The notes below the pieces were generated by a model, which saw only the letters and a program-made list of their open reading frames with translations, had not been told where the DNA came from and did no database searches. Shown here piece by piece: positions 33,353 to 44,689 of a stretch of 64,000 bases of DNA. This DNA comes from Conchocele bisecta (taxonomy: Eukaryota > Mollusca > Bivalvia > Lucinida > Thyasiridae). Each line of letters opens with the position of its first letter. The first letter of the stretch is position 1. A program made the translations under genes and the position numbers. The stretch is from the NCBI GenBank assembly GCA_029237695.1, contig JAQRGA010000111.1, positions 22,815-86,814 of the forward strand, written 5' to 3'.

Positions 33353-34099
33353 TCAATCTCTCTGATTCTCACTCACGTATGCTGAAATCATTGCCAGCAG
33401 TGTCTGATGATATCGCTCCACCATTCCATTTCCAGCAGGGTGATATGGAGTTGTCAGGGTTTTGTTTACACCCAGAATTCTGCAAACTTCCGTGAACCGT
33501 TTAGAAGTGTAGTTACTTCCCCTGTCGCTATGCAAATCCAACATCAAGCCCAGTCGTCAGGTAAATTCATACACAATTTTGTCTGCAACGGTTTCCGCCA
33601 GTTGATTAGGCAATGCATAAGCCTCTACCCACTTTGTGAACTGATCCATGACCACCAATATGTACTTATTGTTCCGTTCCGAAACTGGGTAGGGTCCAGA
33701 AATGTCTGTTGCCACTCTATCCATGGGCGCTCCAACAACGTAAGTTGCCAATGGGGCCTTGGCTTTCTTATTTTGTCGTTTCCTCTCACCACATACAGAA
33801 CATTTCCTTATCCATATTCCAACCGAGTCTTTCATTCGGTACCAGTAGAAGTTGAGTTTCAGCTTACTTACTACTTTCTTGACCCCAAGATGTCCAGAGA
33901 ACTTGGAATTGTGTGCGGCGTCTAGTATTTCCTTCTGTAGGGTCCTGGGTACAATAAGCTGCATAAACCTCTCTCCTTTAAATTTTGGGTACCAATATTT
34001 ATAAAGCACCCCGTTTATAAGTGCTAGCTGTGGCCACAAGAGCCACAGGTGTCTCGTAACAGGACTGTATGCTGCCACATCGTTCCTCCCTGGTCGCAC
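33353..34099 (-). pseudogene. Gypsy integrase, zinc-binding and catalytic core, frameshifted
   Basis: N-terminal His/Cys zinc region (HNSKFSGHLG, then CSVCGERKRQ) in the frame 34099-33557, followed by the core with the first aspartate in TDISGPYPV and the sequence VVMDQFTKWVEAY. The frame ends at 33557 and resumes at 33547 with LHSDRGSNYTSKRF (second aspartate) and TTPYHPAGNGMVERYHQTL (catalytic glutamate). All three catalytic acids are present, but a frameshift at about 33550 separates the first from the other two. Integrase joins retrotransposon cDNA to host DNA. Confidence 0.8.
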
Positions 34100-34142
34100 T
34101 GAAACAGTTTATTTCCAACCAAGCACAATGTCAATGTCTGGG

Positions 34143-35381
34143 TCAGCCCTCTGTAGTCTTGCTAGAGTAACCTCTCATATATGAGGGCACTTTAAACCTC
34201 AGAGTAGCATCAGAAGATTTATGAGAGGATCCAACATCAGCGGCATCATGGCAGCTAGAAGATTCCCCGTTGACATCAGCTGCTTTAGACGTCCCAGGTT
34301 TAGCCGCGTGCTCACTCACTCGGATGTGTCGGATATACAGCGCTGACAGATAGTTACTTGCACCCATCAAACACGTCCGAATAGAAGCTACCATGCTCAA
34401 TGCCATCATTATAGCGAAATACGGTAGAAAGTTTAACAAAGTAAACACAAACTTTGGAGCAACTGTCCTTGTGATCTCTGTAGCTGCTTTTGTACCCGGG
34501 GCAAGTCTATTAATCCTCAATGGCACTACATTGTCCATCTGCATGAATGATGACCACTGCTCGTGCTTCTTTTGGCAATCTATGCAGCCGAAGCATGGCA
34601 ACTCGGATAGGATAGTTTGTCCATCATAACAATCACAAGCAGCTGGGTCACATACTAGCCGCGAAAGTGCATCCGCATTGCCGTGTTTCTTGCCCTTACG
34701 ATGCAGTATTGTGAAGTCGTATTGTAACAAAATTTCTAACCATCTTGCCATCTGATTTTCTGGTTCTTTGAAGGACATTACCCATCTCAGGGCACTATGG
34801 TCAATCCTTATTAGAAATGTTCTTCCCAGTAAGTACTGTTTAAAATGCTGTATAAATGTCACCATTGCTAACATCTCCAATCGTGTCTTAGTAATGGACT
34901 TACTAGCGTATGCCACTGGCCTCTCCTCTTCTCTTCCTGTCCGGTCACACCACTGCATTTGTGATAAAACTCCACCCACTCCCCGATCAGATGCATCAGT
35001 GTCTAAAATAAACAGACCCGTGTCTTGTGGTAACGCCATTACTTCTTCCCCGGTGAGTACAGTCTTCAGATCTAGAAATGATTGTTCACACTCATCTGTC
35101 CAAATGAATGCTTGTCCGGCCTCTAACAAGCGATTCATAGGGGATGCTCTAACGGAGAAGTTTTTGATATAGCGCCTATAATAGGAACAAAATCCCAAGA
35201 ATGAACGTACTTGTTTAACAGTTTGTGGCCTTTTCCAGTTTTGAATGGCTTCCACTTTCTCCACACTGGGCTTGATTCCACGTTTTGTCACGGTATGTCC
35301 GAGAAATGATACCTCAGGTCGGAATAAATTACACTTAGTGGGTTTCAGTTTACATCCAGCAGAGCTTAGTCGTCTGAACAC
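34143..35381 (-). pseudogene. Gypsy RT thumb/connection and RNase H, with an unusual hydrophobic tail
   Basis: Continues the reverse transcriptase (CKLKPTKCNLF, VSFLGHTVTKRGI, FLGFCSYYRRYIKNFS), then RNase H (LFILDTDASDRGVGGVLSQ, DHSALRWVMSF) and the link HGNADALSRL. Residues about 311-332 (34386-34451) form a strongly hydrophobic run, FVFTLLNFLPYFAIMMALSM, followed by a polar Ser/Lys-rich stretch before the stop at 34143. Such a segment between RNase H and integrase is not standard; it may be a shifted reading frame or a real insertion. An in-frame stop at 35380 separates this from the RT fingers/palm. Confidence 0.8.
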
Positions 35382-36818
35382 TTATTCCATATGAGAATCA
35401 AAAGTGTCTGAGAATACAATTATGTCATCCAGATAAATTAGCAATATTTTCCACTGTAAACCTCTAAACACCAGCTCCATGCACCGTTGAAACGTACTTG
35501 GAGCATTGCAGAGCCCCATAGCCATTTTGTTGTATTCGTAAAGACCACTCCTTGTCACAAAAGCAGTCTTTGGTTTGTCCTCTTCACGCACTCGCAGCTG
35601 CCAGTACCCACTCTGCAGATCCAAGGTGGACAGGAATTTGGCATTACCGAGATTGTCCAAACAATCGCCAATTCGAGGTAATGGGTATGCGTCCTTGAGA
35701 GTGACCTCATTCAGTTTCCTGTAGTCCGCACAGGGTCGTATCGTTCCATCTTTCTTTAACACGTATACCATTGGGGACGCCCAAGGCGATGACGACTCGC
35801 GAATCACCCCGGCTTCTAACTGTTCTTGTATGATCTCTTCTTCTTTACACAAAAACGCCATTGGTGGTCGTCTTGGGGATTGTTTAATAGGTCTCGCATC
35901 ATTCGTATCAATTCTATGTTCCGCAATCGATATCTGTCCCAAATCAGAACTGGATTTAGCAAACACACCTTCGTTTTTACTCAACAGTTTGAACAGCTTT
36001 TGTTGTTCATCTTCTGACAATGTCTTTGCAGATCGATCAAATAAATCTTGAATATGACAATGCAAGTGGTCTCGGCTACATACCCGATTCATTTTAAGAG
36101 TTGGTCCTGTATAGTTCGTCTTCTGATTCTCAGAATCTTCGAATGGTACACTTCCTGCAACTTCATGAATCACTCCCAATGCAGCTCCTTTGTTGAGTCG
36201 AATTTCTTCCATTGAAATGTTCGATATTCTGACTGGTAGGCCATCTTTGTTGTAAGTCGTGTCAACTAATGTATTCGCAATTAAAATGTCACCATCATTA
36301 TGCTGTCTGTCTTCTAAAATAATACCGACATCACTTGAGAAACAGTCACTGGTAAATTGTCCTTTTACTACCATTTCACTGTTGGCAGGTACTCGTACAT
36401 TGTCCTTGCAGTATACCCTAGCACACAGTGGCATTTTTTCAATGATACACGGATACCGCTTCCCATTCAATTTAAATCCGGATTTGGTACCAAGTAAATA
36501 TTTATGTTCCAAAAGAAAGTCCAAACCAATTAACCCATCTTCTTGTATATCTACCACATACATTTCCCATGTAAATTCGGTGTTTCGTGCCCAAAATGAT
36601 ATGTTGGTCGTTCCCTCAATTGTCAGCTGTCCTCTATCAGCAACTTCTAATCTAATAGACGGATCTGGTTTATGAAGGGAAATGCTTGTCAAAGACGCCA
36701 TTTTATTAAACACATTTGATGACACTATAGTCACTGCACTTCCAGTGTCTACTACAAATTTACAGTCTAAAGTTTCTATATTTAAAGGCAGAAACATTGT
36801 TACTCCAGCTTTCACCAT
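35382..36818 (-). pseudogene. Gypsy protease and RT fingers/palm
   Basis: The aspartic protease active site is CKFVVDTGSAVTIV near residue 20, with the later GLDFLL segment. The reverse transcriptase begins around residue 310 with GVIRESSSPWASPMVYVLKK, then DYRKLNEVT, LDLQSGYWQL, AFVTRSGLYEY and the catalytic YLDDIIVFS at the C-terminal end. The frame ends at a TAA after DSHME. Pol starts in a different frame from gag (gag ends at 36875), consistent with frameshift expression or with decay. The first methionine used is probably not the true start, because gypsy pol is made as part of a polyprotein. Confidence 0.85.
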
Positions 36819-36874
36819 TTCACAAGACAGTTTGGTTGTGGAGACCGAGCCCAGGCCGACAGGCTCAGTCTGAT

Positions 36875-37753
36875 TTAGTTTCCCCTTTGCTTACTTGCAT
36901 TCACCCCTGTGGGACACTCATTCGCGTAATGTCCCAACCTGTTGCATCGATAACACTCAACTGTTGCCTTGCTGTATGCTCCATTAGCCTTGTTTCCTTG
37001 TCCTTGAAACAAATATTGACCAGGCTGTTTAACTCCTTGTGGTGACTTAGCTTCCCCCCACTGCTTCAATTTCTCGCTAACTATCTTCTCAACTTCAACC
37101 AATGTCACCCGGCTCTGATCTTTCTGTGGTGGTTTCACTGGCTTGGATTTGACTCCCGCTGTATTTATTGGCTCTTCAAATTTAACCATACGGACTTTTT
37201 GACCTCTTCCAACGTTCTCCCTCAGGCTGTTATAGGTCTCTACCATTTCCCTTGCATCATCAATGGTCTGTGGATCTTTCATTCCTACCGCAACTGCCAA
37301 TTGTTGATCACTCATACCTTTCAGGAAATGTCTGACACTGATTGTCTCCCTCGTCCTCTTATCAGCTGTAGGGTAACCTTTGATCACTAGACGCTTAATA
37401 TCGGCTGCATATTCAAGCAACTTTTCCCTTGGTGTTAACTTACGCATCTCCAATTCGTTTAGATAGGATGCACTGGTTCTCCTCTCTTTAAACCTTGATT
37501 CCAGTGCATGTTTAAGTGCGTCATACGACTGCGTTGTTACCTGTGATAGCTGAAATACATATTCTGCAGCATCCTCACGTAGACTGCTCGTGAGTCTAAA
37601 CAATTTGTCATGTTCGGTCCATCTGCATGTCAAAGCTGTGGAGTGAAACGGCTTGATAAAGCTATCCCATGACATTTTCTCATCAAATATCAGTTGCCTT
37701 GGCAATGGAATATCATACTGTCGTTGCCTCACATCTTCAAATAATGCATACAT
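36875..37753 (-). CDS. Gypsy gag, capsid and nucleocapsid part
   Basis: A 292-codon frame. Capsid-like region: WDSFIKPFHSTALTCRWTE, AAEYVFQLSQ, LKHALESRFKERR and LLEYAADIKRLVIKGYP, typical of retrotransposon gag. Near the C-terminus lies one CCHC zinc knuckle, CYRCNRLGHYANEC, which binds element RNA. It is in a different frame from 37729-38025, which carries the preceding part of gag, so a break lies near 37740. Confidence 0.8.
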   Translation of the reverse strand: MYALFEDVRQRQYDIPLPRQLIFDEKMSWDSFIKPFHSTALTCRWTEHDKLFRLTSSLREDAAEYVFQLSQVTTQSYDALKHALESRFKERRTSASYLNELEMRKLTPREKLLEYAADIKRLVIKGYPTADKRTRETISVRHFLKGMSDQQLAVAVGMKDPQTIDDAREMVETYNSLRENVGRGQKVRMVKFEEPINTAGVKSKPVKPPQKDQSRVTLVEVEKIVSEKLKQWGEAKSPQGVKQPGQYLFQGQGNKANGAYSKATVECYRCNRLGHYANECPTGVNASKQRGN

Positions 37754-38260
37754 GATGCAAGGGAGGCGGTGGTGGCTACCTCAGGCCGATGTCTCTGGTT
37801 GCTTGACTGTTCTGGATTCTGTGCAGTTACATGTGCTGGTGCTACGTTTACCGGTGCCTCGGCATATGGCGGAGTATTTTCGTTTCTGGCCGGCAGTTCA
37901 TTTTGAAGAGCATAGCGAACTCTGCGGTCCATTCTCCACTGCTCTGGATGAGTATCACCAGATCGACGTTCCTTTTCCTGCATTTCCCTGATGATTTCAT
38001 CTTTCTCCTTACACATGTCGGTCATCCTCCTGATAAATTCTGACTATGTCCCCTTGGCGCTGTTCCTGATCCTCGCTCTGCCGATTTAATTCATCTCTTA
38101 GCCGGTCACAACAACTATCTGACTGAATACGCTGTTCTGCCATCTGTTCATCAGCCATCCTCAGCTGTTGTTTTAATTCTTCCATTTCCTGTTCCATCTT
38201 CCTTCGATCATCATCCTCTGCTAGGTCCTTTTCTTTGTATGTAGTGCGCTTTGGACCCAT
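37729..38260 (-). pseudogene. Gypsy gag N-terminal coiled-coil part, frameshifted
   Basis: Two overlapping frames. 38260-38009 begins MGPKRTTYKEKD and is a heptad-rich helix (MEQEMEELKQQLRMADEQ). 38025-37729 continues it (MTDMCKEKDEIIREMQEKE) and then becomes Pro/Glu/Asn-rich. A frame change near 38020 joins them, and another near 37740 leads into the capsid part. Coiled-coil N-termini are common in gag of invertebrate gypsy elements. Confidence 0.65.
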
Positions 38261-38567
38261 AGCTAATCTATTAACACACTATTAGTAAAATGTTCTTTAT
38301 TCCAGCTTATACACATCAGGTGGGGAATTATTGCTTGGTGTTGTTAAAATGTTCTTTAGTTTGGCATTTTCTAATTCCACTTCCTGTATTATTCTATCTT
38401 TTTCATTGATTATTTTGATGATTCTGTTTTTGTAAGATTCAATAGTTTTTGCATAATGCTTCTCTTCCCTGTATAAATGTTCAAGTAGGTTTGTTTTTTT
38501 CTAACTGAATTTGTTTTAGTGTCACCTCAATATCGTCTAATGCCTTCGCATGGACATAATGTTATAT

Positions 38568-38966
38568 TTACACCATAGTCGTTTGCTCGGAATCACTACT
38601 TTCCTTGTCACCTTCTGGTTGTTCCTCTTGTCTCAGCTTTTGCCGCAAGTGTAATAGTTCAACCTGAAGGGCGTGTATTTCCTTATTTTTCGATGTTCTC
38701 AGCATGTATGTCATGTCCTGATATGATTTAATTACACTATTATGACGATCCTCTTGGTTTCTTAGTTTAATTGACACAGTTTCCTGTTCCCGTTCAGTTT
38801 GGTCAAGTCTAATTTCAAGTTCTTGAAAATTAACCTCCAGACTTCTCATTTGCTGCATAGATAATTGCCAAAGGTGATCTAAAGAAGCTTCTGTATTTGT
38901 TGAAGCATCAAGTCTGCTCTCATTATGACTTCTCTGCTGTCGTTGGCGACTTATGCTAACCCCCAT
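38568..38966 (-). CDS. Small coiled-coil ORF at the 5' end of the gypsy element
   Basis: A 132-codon frame starting 52 bases after the primer binding site. It starts MGVSISRQRQQRS, where glycine 2 and serine 6 would suit N-myristoylation (inference). The body is a long amphipathic helix (LEVNFQELEIRLDQTEREQ, IHALQVELLHLRQKLRQEE) with an acidic Ser-rich end. It is separated from gag by about 300 bp containing stops. It may be an accessory or split gag N-terminus. Confidence 0.5.
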   Translation of the reverse strand: MGVSISRQRQQRSHNESRLDASTNTEASLDHLWQLSMQQMRSLEVNFQELEIRLDQTEREQETVSIKLRNQEDRHNSVIKSYQDMTYMLRTSKNKEIHALQVELLHLRQKLRQEEQPEGDKESSDSEQTTMV

Positions 38967-39017
38967 TAGGTAAACAATTCATTTAGCATTAATATTTCGG
39001 ATTTGTGTACAAGTTTG

Positions 39018-39038
39018 TATCCCACCGCTGTGCCACCA
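39018..39038 (-). promoter_or_regulatory. Primer binding site, tRNA-Leu type
   Basis: The - strand reads TGGTGGCACAGCGGTGGGAT. The complement CCCACCGCTGTGCCACCA matches the 3' end of animal tRNA-Leu (CCCACCGCTGCCACCA, from memory) apart from two extra bases. It lies two bases inside the LTR end at 39041, exactly where reverse transcription should be primed. Confidence 0.65.
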
Positions 39039-39040
39039 AT

Positions 39041-40335
39041 TGTAGCGCAATCCTTTTACCTCCGTAAACTCAGCCCTTGTTGGACTGAATTGGTCGGCTG
39101 ATGGTCTCCTTTTGTCAGGACTGAACTGTTTCGCTGCCACCAGGACACCTTTTGGTCAATTAGAAACCGAGTGACGTCAGTTGCTGATTCTTCACCTCAA
39201 TGTGATAATAATTTGTCTGTCGCAACGTCAGATGAAAAAAAAAACAGAAATGTTACAATTCTTTAGTAGTACCAATTGGAAACTCAAATTGTAGAGAAGG
39301 CGTTCGTTCAGGAGTACATATTTTTAATGTGGTTAATAAAGTAAATGTACAAATCCAAGTCACGCATGAAGTAGTTCAGAAACACAAGCTCCTACTTCCA
39401 CATTCCCCTCCGTTAGGGAGTTGGCTCGACGGCCTTCCCTGACAAACACCCCAGTAAAAATAAGTAACAGTTGCAATTTGCTTAAAAGTTAATAATTCCG
39501 TCCTTGAATTTAGATCACAGTAATTCCGAAACTAAAGTAGGTTATTTAATTTATCCAAAGGAGCCAAAACAGAATGCTCTTTAAAACCCAAAACTGGCAC
39601 TCCCCCTTCAATCGGGAAATCTCAGCCTTTATACATCTCGGTGATTCAGGTACCTTTAATGGTGACCTTGAGTAAGGTCTACCTTTAAGTGGTTACCTTT
39701 TATTTTAAGGTTAACCTTTAATTGAATTAAAGGTTATGGTGAATCAGGCAAGAAAGTGTCTTGTCAAATATTCCCTCCCAAGATAATAGATGATAATGCA
39801 CTATACGTGTGTCTACAACAATATTCATATGAGCATGGCAATTTAAACTTATATCACACAAGACAGGTCACAAGAGATTGACTGGCTACATAATATAATA
39901 GTGTCCTTCTACATCTTTTTGTAATGCCGCTGGCTAGAAACAGTCAGTCAGTTCATGCCTTAATGAGATAAGCATTAACACTATAATGTTTTTATATTTA
40001 TAAGTGAGACCCATGCTCAATTAAACAATGTTGTAGTAAAATACAAGAAATATGGTGTACGATTGTCATTTTAACTTTCATACAGAGAACATACCCTTCT
40101 ACCAGCCCATAACTGTATGTTATTCTCTTCTCCCAGCCCATAACTGTATGTTATTCTCTTCTCCCCACGGGAATACTAAGTCTGGTGACCACACTTGAAT
40201 ATTCTCATAGAGCCGGTTAAATGTGTGATCATAGCCCATTGACATATTGCATATTTATTAGTGGAGAAACAAGACGAACACACAGTTTACCACGAAGTAT
40301 TCACGGTCTCAATCGTCTCATAGAGACGGGTCAAA
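39041..40335 (-). repeat. Gypsy 5' LTR (right boundary undefined) and adjoining sequence
   Basis: Starts (in + orientation) TGTAGCGCAATCC, so the LTR 3' end on the - strand is ..GCTACA, the normal CA end. Without the partner LTR the outer boundary cannot be fixed; it is probably within about 0.3-1 kb. Sequence contains short imperfect duplications such as AGCCCATAACTGTATGTTATTCTC at 40105 and 40135. No gene. Confidence 0.5.
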
Positions 40336-40968
40336 TGAGTGGTCGTTAGAGAGAGAGAGACGGGTCAAATGAGTGGTCGTTAGATATACATATTATGCCA
40401 CACAGCTAGGAGCTACTATGTCTGGTAACTGCTCATTTACCAACAAGACTGGGCAATGTTTATCAACTTTGCTTTTCTCAAATCATATCAACTGGATGAG
40501 TACTGTTGCTAAATAAAGATGACCTACAAAAAGGTCTACCTTACGCTTGGCAGTGAGCCAGCCTATGTCTGCACAAGGTTCCACAGTGATGTAGTGGGTA
40601 TTGTGATAAGGCTCCTAATTGGTTTGACCCAGTTTAAGGTCTACCTTTAGCTTGGCAGTGTGCCAAGATTAAGGTCACTATGAAAAGGTCAATAGGGTCC
40701 ATATGCAGTTGTAATAGCTTCCCCATGCATCTGAGTGAATAGAGGCTTTACAGCCCATCACACCATAACTGTTAATTGACCAGTGGTTAACTTAGGGTAA
40801 CAATATATTTCCCATTGCAGCAAATAATTAATTAAGACGTGTATATAACTGGGAAAAGTTTGCCACAATATGATAACATTTCAAATAAAAGTAGCTGTTT
40901 CTCTCTGTCTCAATTATTATTAGTCTTACTTACTTATAAACGATAGTGATTGCATTAAATTGCATATA
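40336..40968. repeat. Short local duplications
   Basis: GACGGGTCAAATGAGTGGTC is duplicated in tandem at 40326 and 40361, separated by a GA run. AAGGTCTACCTT.GCTTGGCAGTG recurs at 40531 and 40636. No coding region. Confidence 0.5.
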
Positions 40969-41037
40969 CAGTGATACCTCTCTAAACCGGACACCCTGGA
41001 AGGTCCCCAGGGTGACCGGCTTGGAGAGGTTTCACTG
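40969..41037. mobile_element. Pogo/Tigger-like miniature palindrome
   Basis: Starts CAGTGATACCTCTCTAAACC and ends GGAGAGGTTTCACTG, flanked by TA. 69 bp. Confidence 0.65.
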
Positions 41038-41108
41038 TAAATCAGGCATTTGATCATTCTGAGTATTGTGAAAATCTAAAAAAAAATGCCTGAACACCGT
41101 TTGCGATC

Positions 41109-41160
41109 AGTGTATGCCCTGATCAGCCTGCGCATGCGCAGTCTGGTCAGGGCATACAGT
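41109..41160. repeat. Perfect-core palindrome
   Basis: AGTGTATGCCCTGATCAG..CTGCGCATGCGCAG..CTGGTCAGGGCATACAGT. A 52 bp near-perfect palindrome related in wording to the TGATCAGACTG satellites at 53-55 kb and to 48535. Confidence 0.65.
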
Positions 41161-41191
41161 GTTTATAATTCAATTAATAAACTAGGATGCT

Positions 41192-41232
<41 letters not shown>
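41192..41232. repeat. (ACT)n microsatellite
   Basis: About 13 uninterrupted TAC/ACT triplets. Confidence 0.9.
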
Positions 41233-42933
41233 ATACAGTGACTCCTCTCAGCCAATCAAACTGCTTGATTGCGAACTGGCATTGCCAACAGATGTTCAAA
41301 ACACTTGGTAATCTGGACAAGATTTATAACACAGGCGATTGTATATCGAAATTATATATGTAAACTCTAATGAATGTGGACCATTACGACGCGATGAAGA
41401 GTCATACAGCATACTTACTATGTTAGTCACGCAGCCGAGTTACGTTTTTTTGTTATCTTGATACTTTCTGACAGGTTTCGTTTTGATGGCATTCAAGTCG
41501 GGTATGTTTGCCTGCAACATCGGAGTCGGATTTCACATTACTGCTTGCGGGTGTTCATTGTTTGTGCCAGAATGTTTGAGGACGACATTTATCATCATGA
41601 TTGTGCGTGTAACATATACGGTGTATACGTTCACCCGACTTTATTTAGTAGCTAGCTGCGCATTGACCATATACATGCTGAATGATAGAAAACTATTTTA
41701 TCAGGTAATGAGTTTTGTATTAACAGAATACGTACAGAATGATTACAGAATGTCGTATCAGGCCTTGAGCTGATGCGAATATCTGGTTTGCAATGGATTG
41801 AAAACCGACGTTTCGTTGGTCGAACGGTGTCACATGACGTTACAGGTAAACAATGTCAGTGTAAGGACGCAACGTAACACAAGTCCGTGTTCTTTTCAAC
41901 GAAACTTATTATTAGCCGATCTATTTATAGATCGGCTATATATTGGTTATCCATTGGTTTGTGAAAAAGTTTGTAACCACCCTTTTCTCCTATATTCTGT
42001 AATCTACAAACGCGAAATTTGTTGTATCACTTCCAAATTATATCAACAGGACAATTTTTCATTTTTGGCCATTATCTCTGTTGAAAACTTTAAATATAGC
42101 GAAATAACACAATTTGGCTATAAATAAACGTTTTCACTACAAGAGTTCGGTAAACGAAAGTTAGGCGGTAAACAAAAGTTAGGCGGTTTGCCTTCTAGTC
42201 CAGGAATTGTAGGTATATGTATAAGAGTCCGGCACCTCGTGTTAATTTATGACGCCCGGTGTCTTTATAAACTTGAATGTATAAGGTTTCCAAAAAATCC
42301 GGGTGCCATTTTTTAAACCAAGTTTAAGGTCATTTCAATGTCATTGAACTTTATGCTTGACGGAAGTCGAAAATTGCCAATATATGTGTCAATAGGTCAT
42401 GGTCCTTTACTTGGAAATTGGTGTAAGTTGTTAACAAACATTTCTGATGGATATATTAAAGAATTTACGTAAACTACACTAATATTCAGTATATAATTCG
42501 GGTGCAATCAAGAAGTTTGATTGGCTGTGCCTGAGCTGTAGCACATCCACGTGTAGCTCGCGGGAGGTGACGTAAATTGTATGTTGGTAACAATGCACCC
42601 AAACAACCAGATATACCGAAATAACACATAAAACACCGAAGTATGAACCGTTCTTCAGGAACCTATGGTTTCTACATATACGCAGCGTAGGGACGAACTC
42701 TAAGAATACTAAATTTCTTTCATTTTTGGCACCACGTAGGGATGAGAATTAAGAACCTGGAACGCAGTTTCTACACCGGGCAGTACAGGAGAAGCTGTCT
42801 AAACCGGACACCCTACACACATTTGTATGCTTAATGTTGATGGATTTAATTGTCACGTTACCCGATGTTATAATGCATGTTCATGATCGTACAGCACATA
42901 TGCATGTATTGTAGTGCTCATTTGTCTAAATTA
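41233..42933. other. No supported gene
   Basis: Open frames at 41483-41773 and 41798-42127 lack recognisable domains; the first is hydrophobic but compositionally unremarkable. TCGGCTATATA-type inverted bases near 41920 and a degenerate pogo-like end at 42790 are the only structures seen. Confidence 0.45.
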
Positions 42934-43002
42934 CAGTGGAGCATCTCTAAGCCGGACACACTGGGGACCTCCCATGGTTTCCGGTTTACAGAGGTTCCAC
43001 TG
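42934..43002. mobile_element. Pogo/Tigger-like miniature palindrome
   Basis: Starts CAGTGGAGCATCTCTAAGCC and ends GTTTACAGAGGTTCCACTG, flanked by TA on both sides. Confidence 0.65.
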
Positions 43003-43115
43003 TAACCCTAAATGTTATTAATGTTCGTCTTTTCCCGGTGTAGAAACTAAGGAATGAACTTTAGGCCCTTATGATTTGTTCTTATGCGGAGTAGAAACGA
43101 AGATATGGACTATTA

Positions 43116-43334
43116 GGGGGTCGGTTCACTAAGCTTCGTACGACTAAAATGTTCGTAAGTGAAAATTTAGAATATTCTGGAATTTCAATCGATAGATTTA
43201 CATTTATTGAACATAACAATACATGTAATTCCAATACTTGTTTGCAAGATACCATTGTTAATGCGAAATTTACAGACTATCATAATGTTGCACTTACGAA
43301 CAGTTTAGTCGTACGAAGTTACTGAAACGGTCCC
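43116..43334. mobile_element. Palindromic MITE (CGTACGACTAAAATGTTCGT ends), copy 1
   Basis: Terminal inverted repeats of about 45 bp: CACTAAGCTTCGTACGACT.. and ..AGTCGTACGAAGTTACTGA. Related copies lie at 43597 and 56535. Non-coding. Confidence 0.75.
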
Positions 43335-43596
43335 AAGATTCTTAATTTTAGTCTCTACCCGTCTTAGAAAGTGAGAAGCGAAATTTGAGGCTTTTAATGG
43401 TAGTCGCCAACCCGGCAAGGGACGAACTTTAAGGTTCTTAAGTTTGTTTTGTAATAGCGGCGTTTAAACGAATGAGCGAAATTTCATTAACTAGCCACCA
43501 TAATACTAGTATGTTGTATTGGGAGAGGCGCAGTATGTCTTAAGGCAAGACACATATAACTGACAATGAAAGTGTATGGGCGTTACGGATACTGGA

Positions 43597-43835
43597 ATCC
43601 GTTTCACTAAACTTCGTACCACTAAAATGTTTGTAAGTGCAAAATTATGATAGTCTGTAAATTTCACATTAACAATGTGTTCTTGTAAACAATTATTGGA
43701 TTTACATATATTGAGCATAAGCTGCATATGCAGCCTATGCTCAATACATCTAAATCCATCAATAGAAATTTGCAGACTATTCTAAATCTGCACTTACGAA
43801 CATTTTAGTCGTACGAAGTTTAGTGAAACGGCCCC
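43597..43835. mobile_element. Palindromic MITE, copy 2
   Basis: Same ends (CCGTTTCACTAAACTTCGTA / TACGAAGTTTAGTGAAACGG) and a central palindrome ATTGAGCATAAGCTGCATAT / ATGCAGCCTATGCTCAAT. 239 bp. Confidence 0.8.
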
Positions 43836-44689
43836 CTGGTATGTAAATCTGCTTTACTCCCGTACCGTGCGATGCAGCGCTATTAAACCTAGTTTTACAT
43901 GTACATTTATAGGGTATCCGGTTTAGAGAAATTCGTTTGTTTTTAATCTCTGTAATCACTGCAATGCGTTGTGTTTTTGCAATCATGAACATATATTATC
44001 ATTAAGGAAAAAGTACATTACCGTCATATTTATATATGTAGTCATCGGAATGTGATTAAATAAAATGGTATGTGTGGCTAATATCGGTCAAGCAAAATAT
44101 AGAAACCGAAACTAACCCGTTAAATAAGTAAACTAAGTCATTCATCTAAGACACAAACTGTGCCAAAGTGATTTTGAACACAGAAAACAGTTCCTTACGT
44201 TTAATAATTTAACATCTTGGTGAAATAGATTGTTGATATTTAAACATTCATCAAATTGGCCCTTCAGCAGTCAAACGGAAAATAATCGCACGTAATTCCT
44301 TAGACGTTATCTCCGTAGACAAACATTTAGAAATATTTCGAAAACTTTCATGTTTCACGAAACACCTGACATGTGTGGATTGCGTTAGATGTATGAGGTG
44401 CTTGTGTTTTTATCTAAAGGAAATTGTGGAAACTTGCTTCATAGAAAGTATAATGTATATGTTGCTGGCACATGTCGTCATGTCCAGCAATTAACACGTT
44501 ATCCTCACTAATCGAGCCAATACTTCATTCCATTTCATATAATAGTGTTTAACTGCCTGTCAACAGCTGAGCTCATTTACACTTAGGTAAATTTCTGCTT
44601 CGTGGCTATGTCCATTATAAAAGTAATACGATTATTACTAATCCTGTTACTTTTGGGAATAAGGGCTAAGTGACTAGGGACGGTGTTGA
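43836..44689. other. No supported feature
   Basis: AT-rich; no gene or repeat delimited, except a lone pogo-like half end near 43915. Confidence 0.45.

Larger units (their letters stand above)
32606..39040 (-). mobile_element. Ty3/gypsy LTR retrotransposon, degenerate, 3' LTR not seen
   Basis: Order on the - strand: primer binding site, coiled-coil ORF, gag with CCHC knuckle, protease, reverse transcriptase, RNase H, integrase. Integrase after RNase H is diagnostic of Ty3/gypsy. The integrase carries a GPY/F-like motif (PWKGPFVV). Several stops and frameshifts (35380, about 33550, 33240) make this copy inactive as read. A single LTR end is seen at 39041; the element is otherwise truncated or its 3' LTR has diverged. 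Confidence 0.85.

Noticed and set aside
34393..35172. + strand frames over the gypsy pol region
   Set aside because: Antisense shadows of RT/RNase H, where the motifs are clear on the - strand.
41483..41773. Hydrophobic 96-codon frame as a membrane protein
   Set aside because: Overlaps another open frame, shows no clear segments or supporting context, and may be chance in AT-rich DNA.
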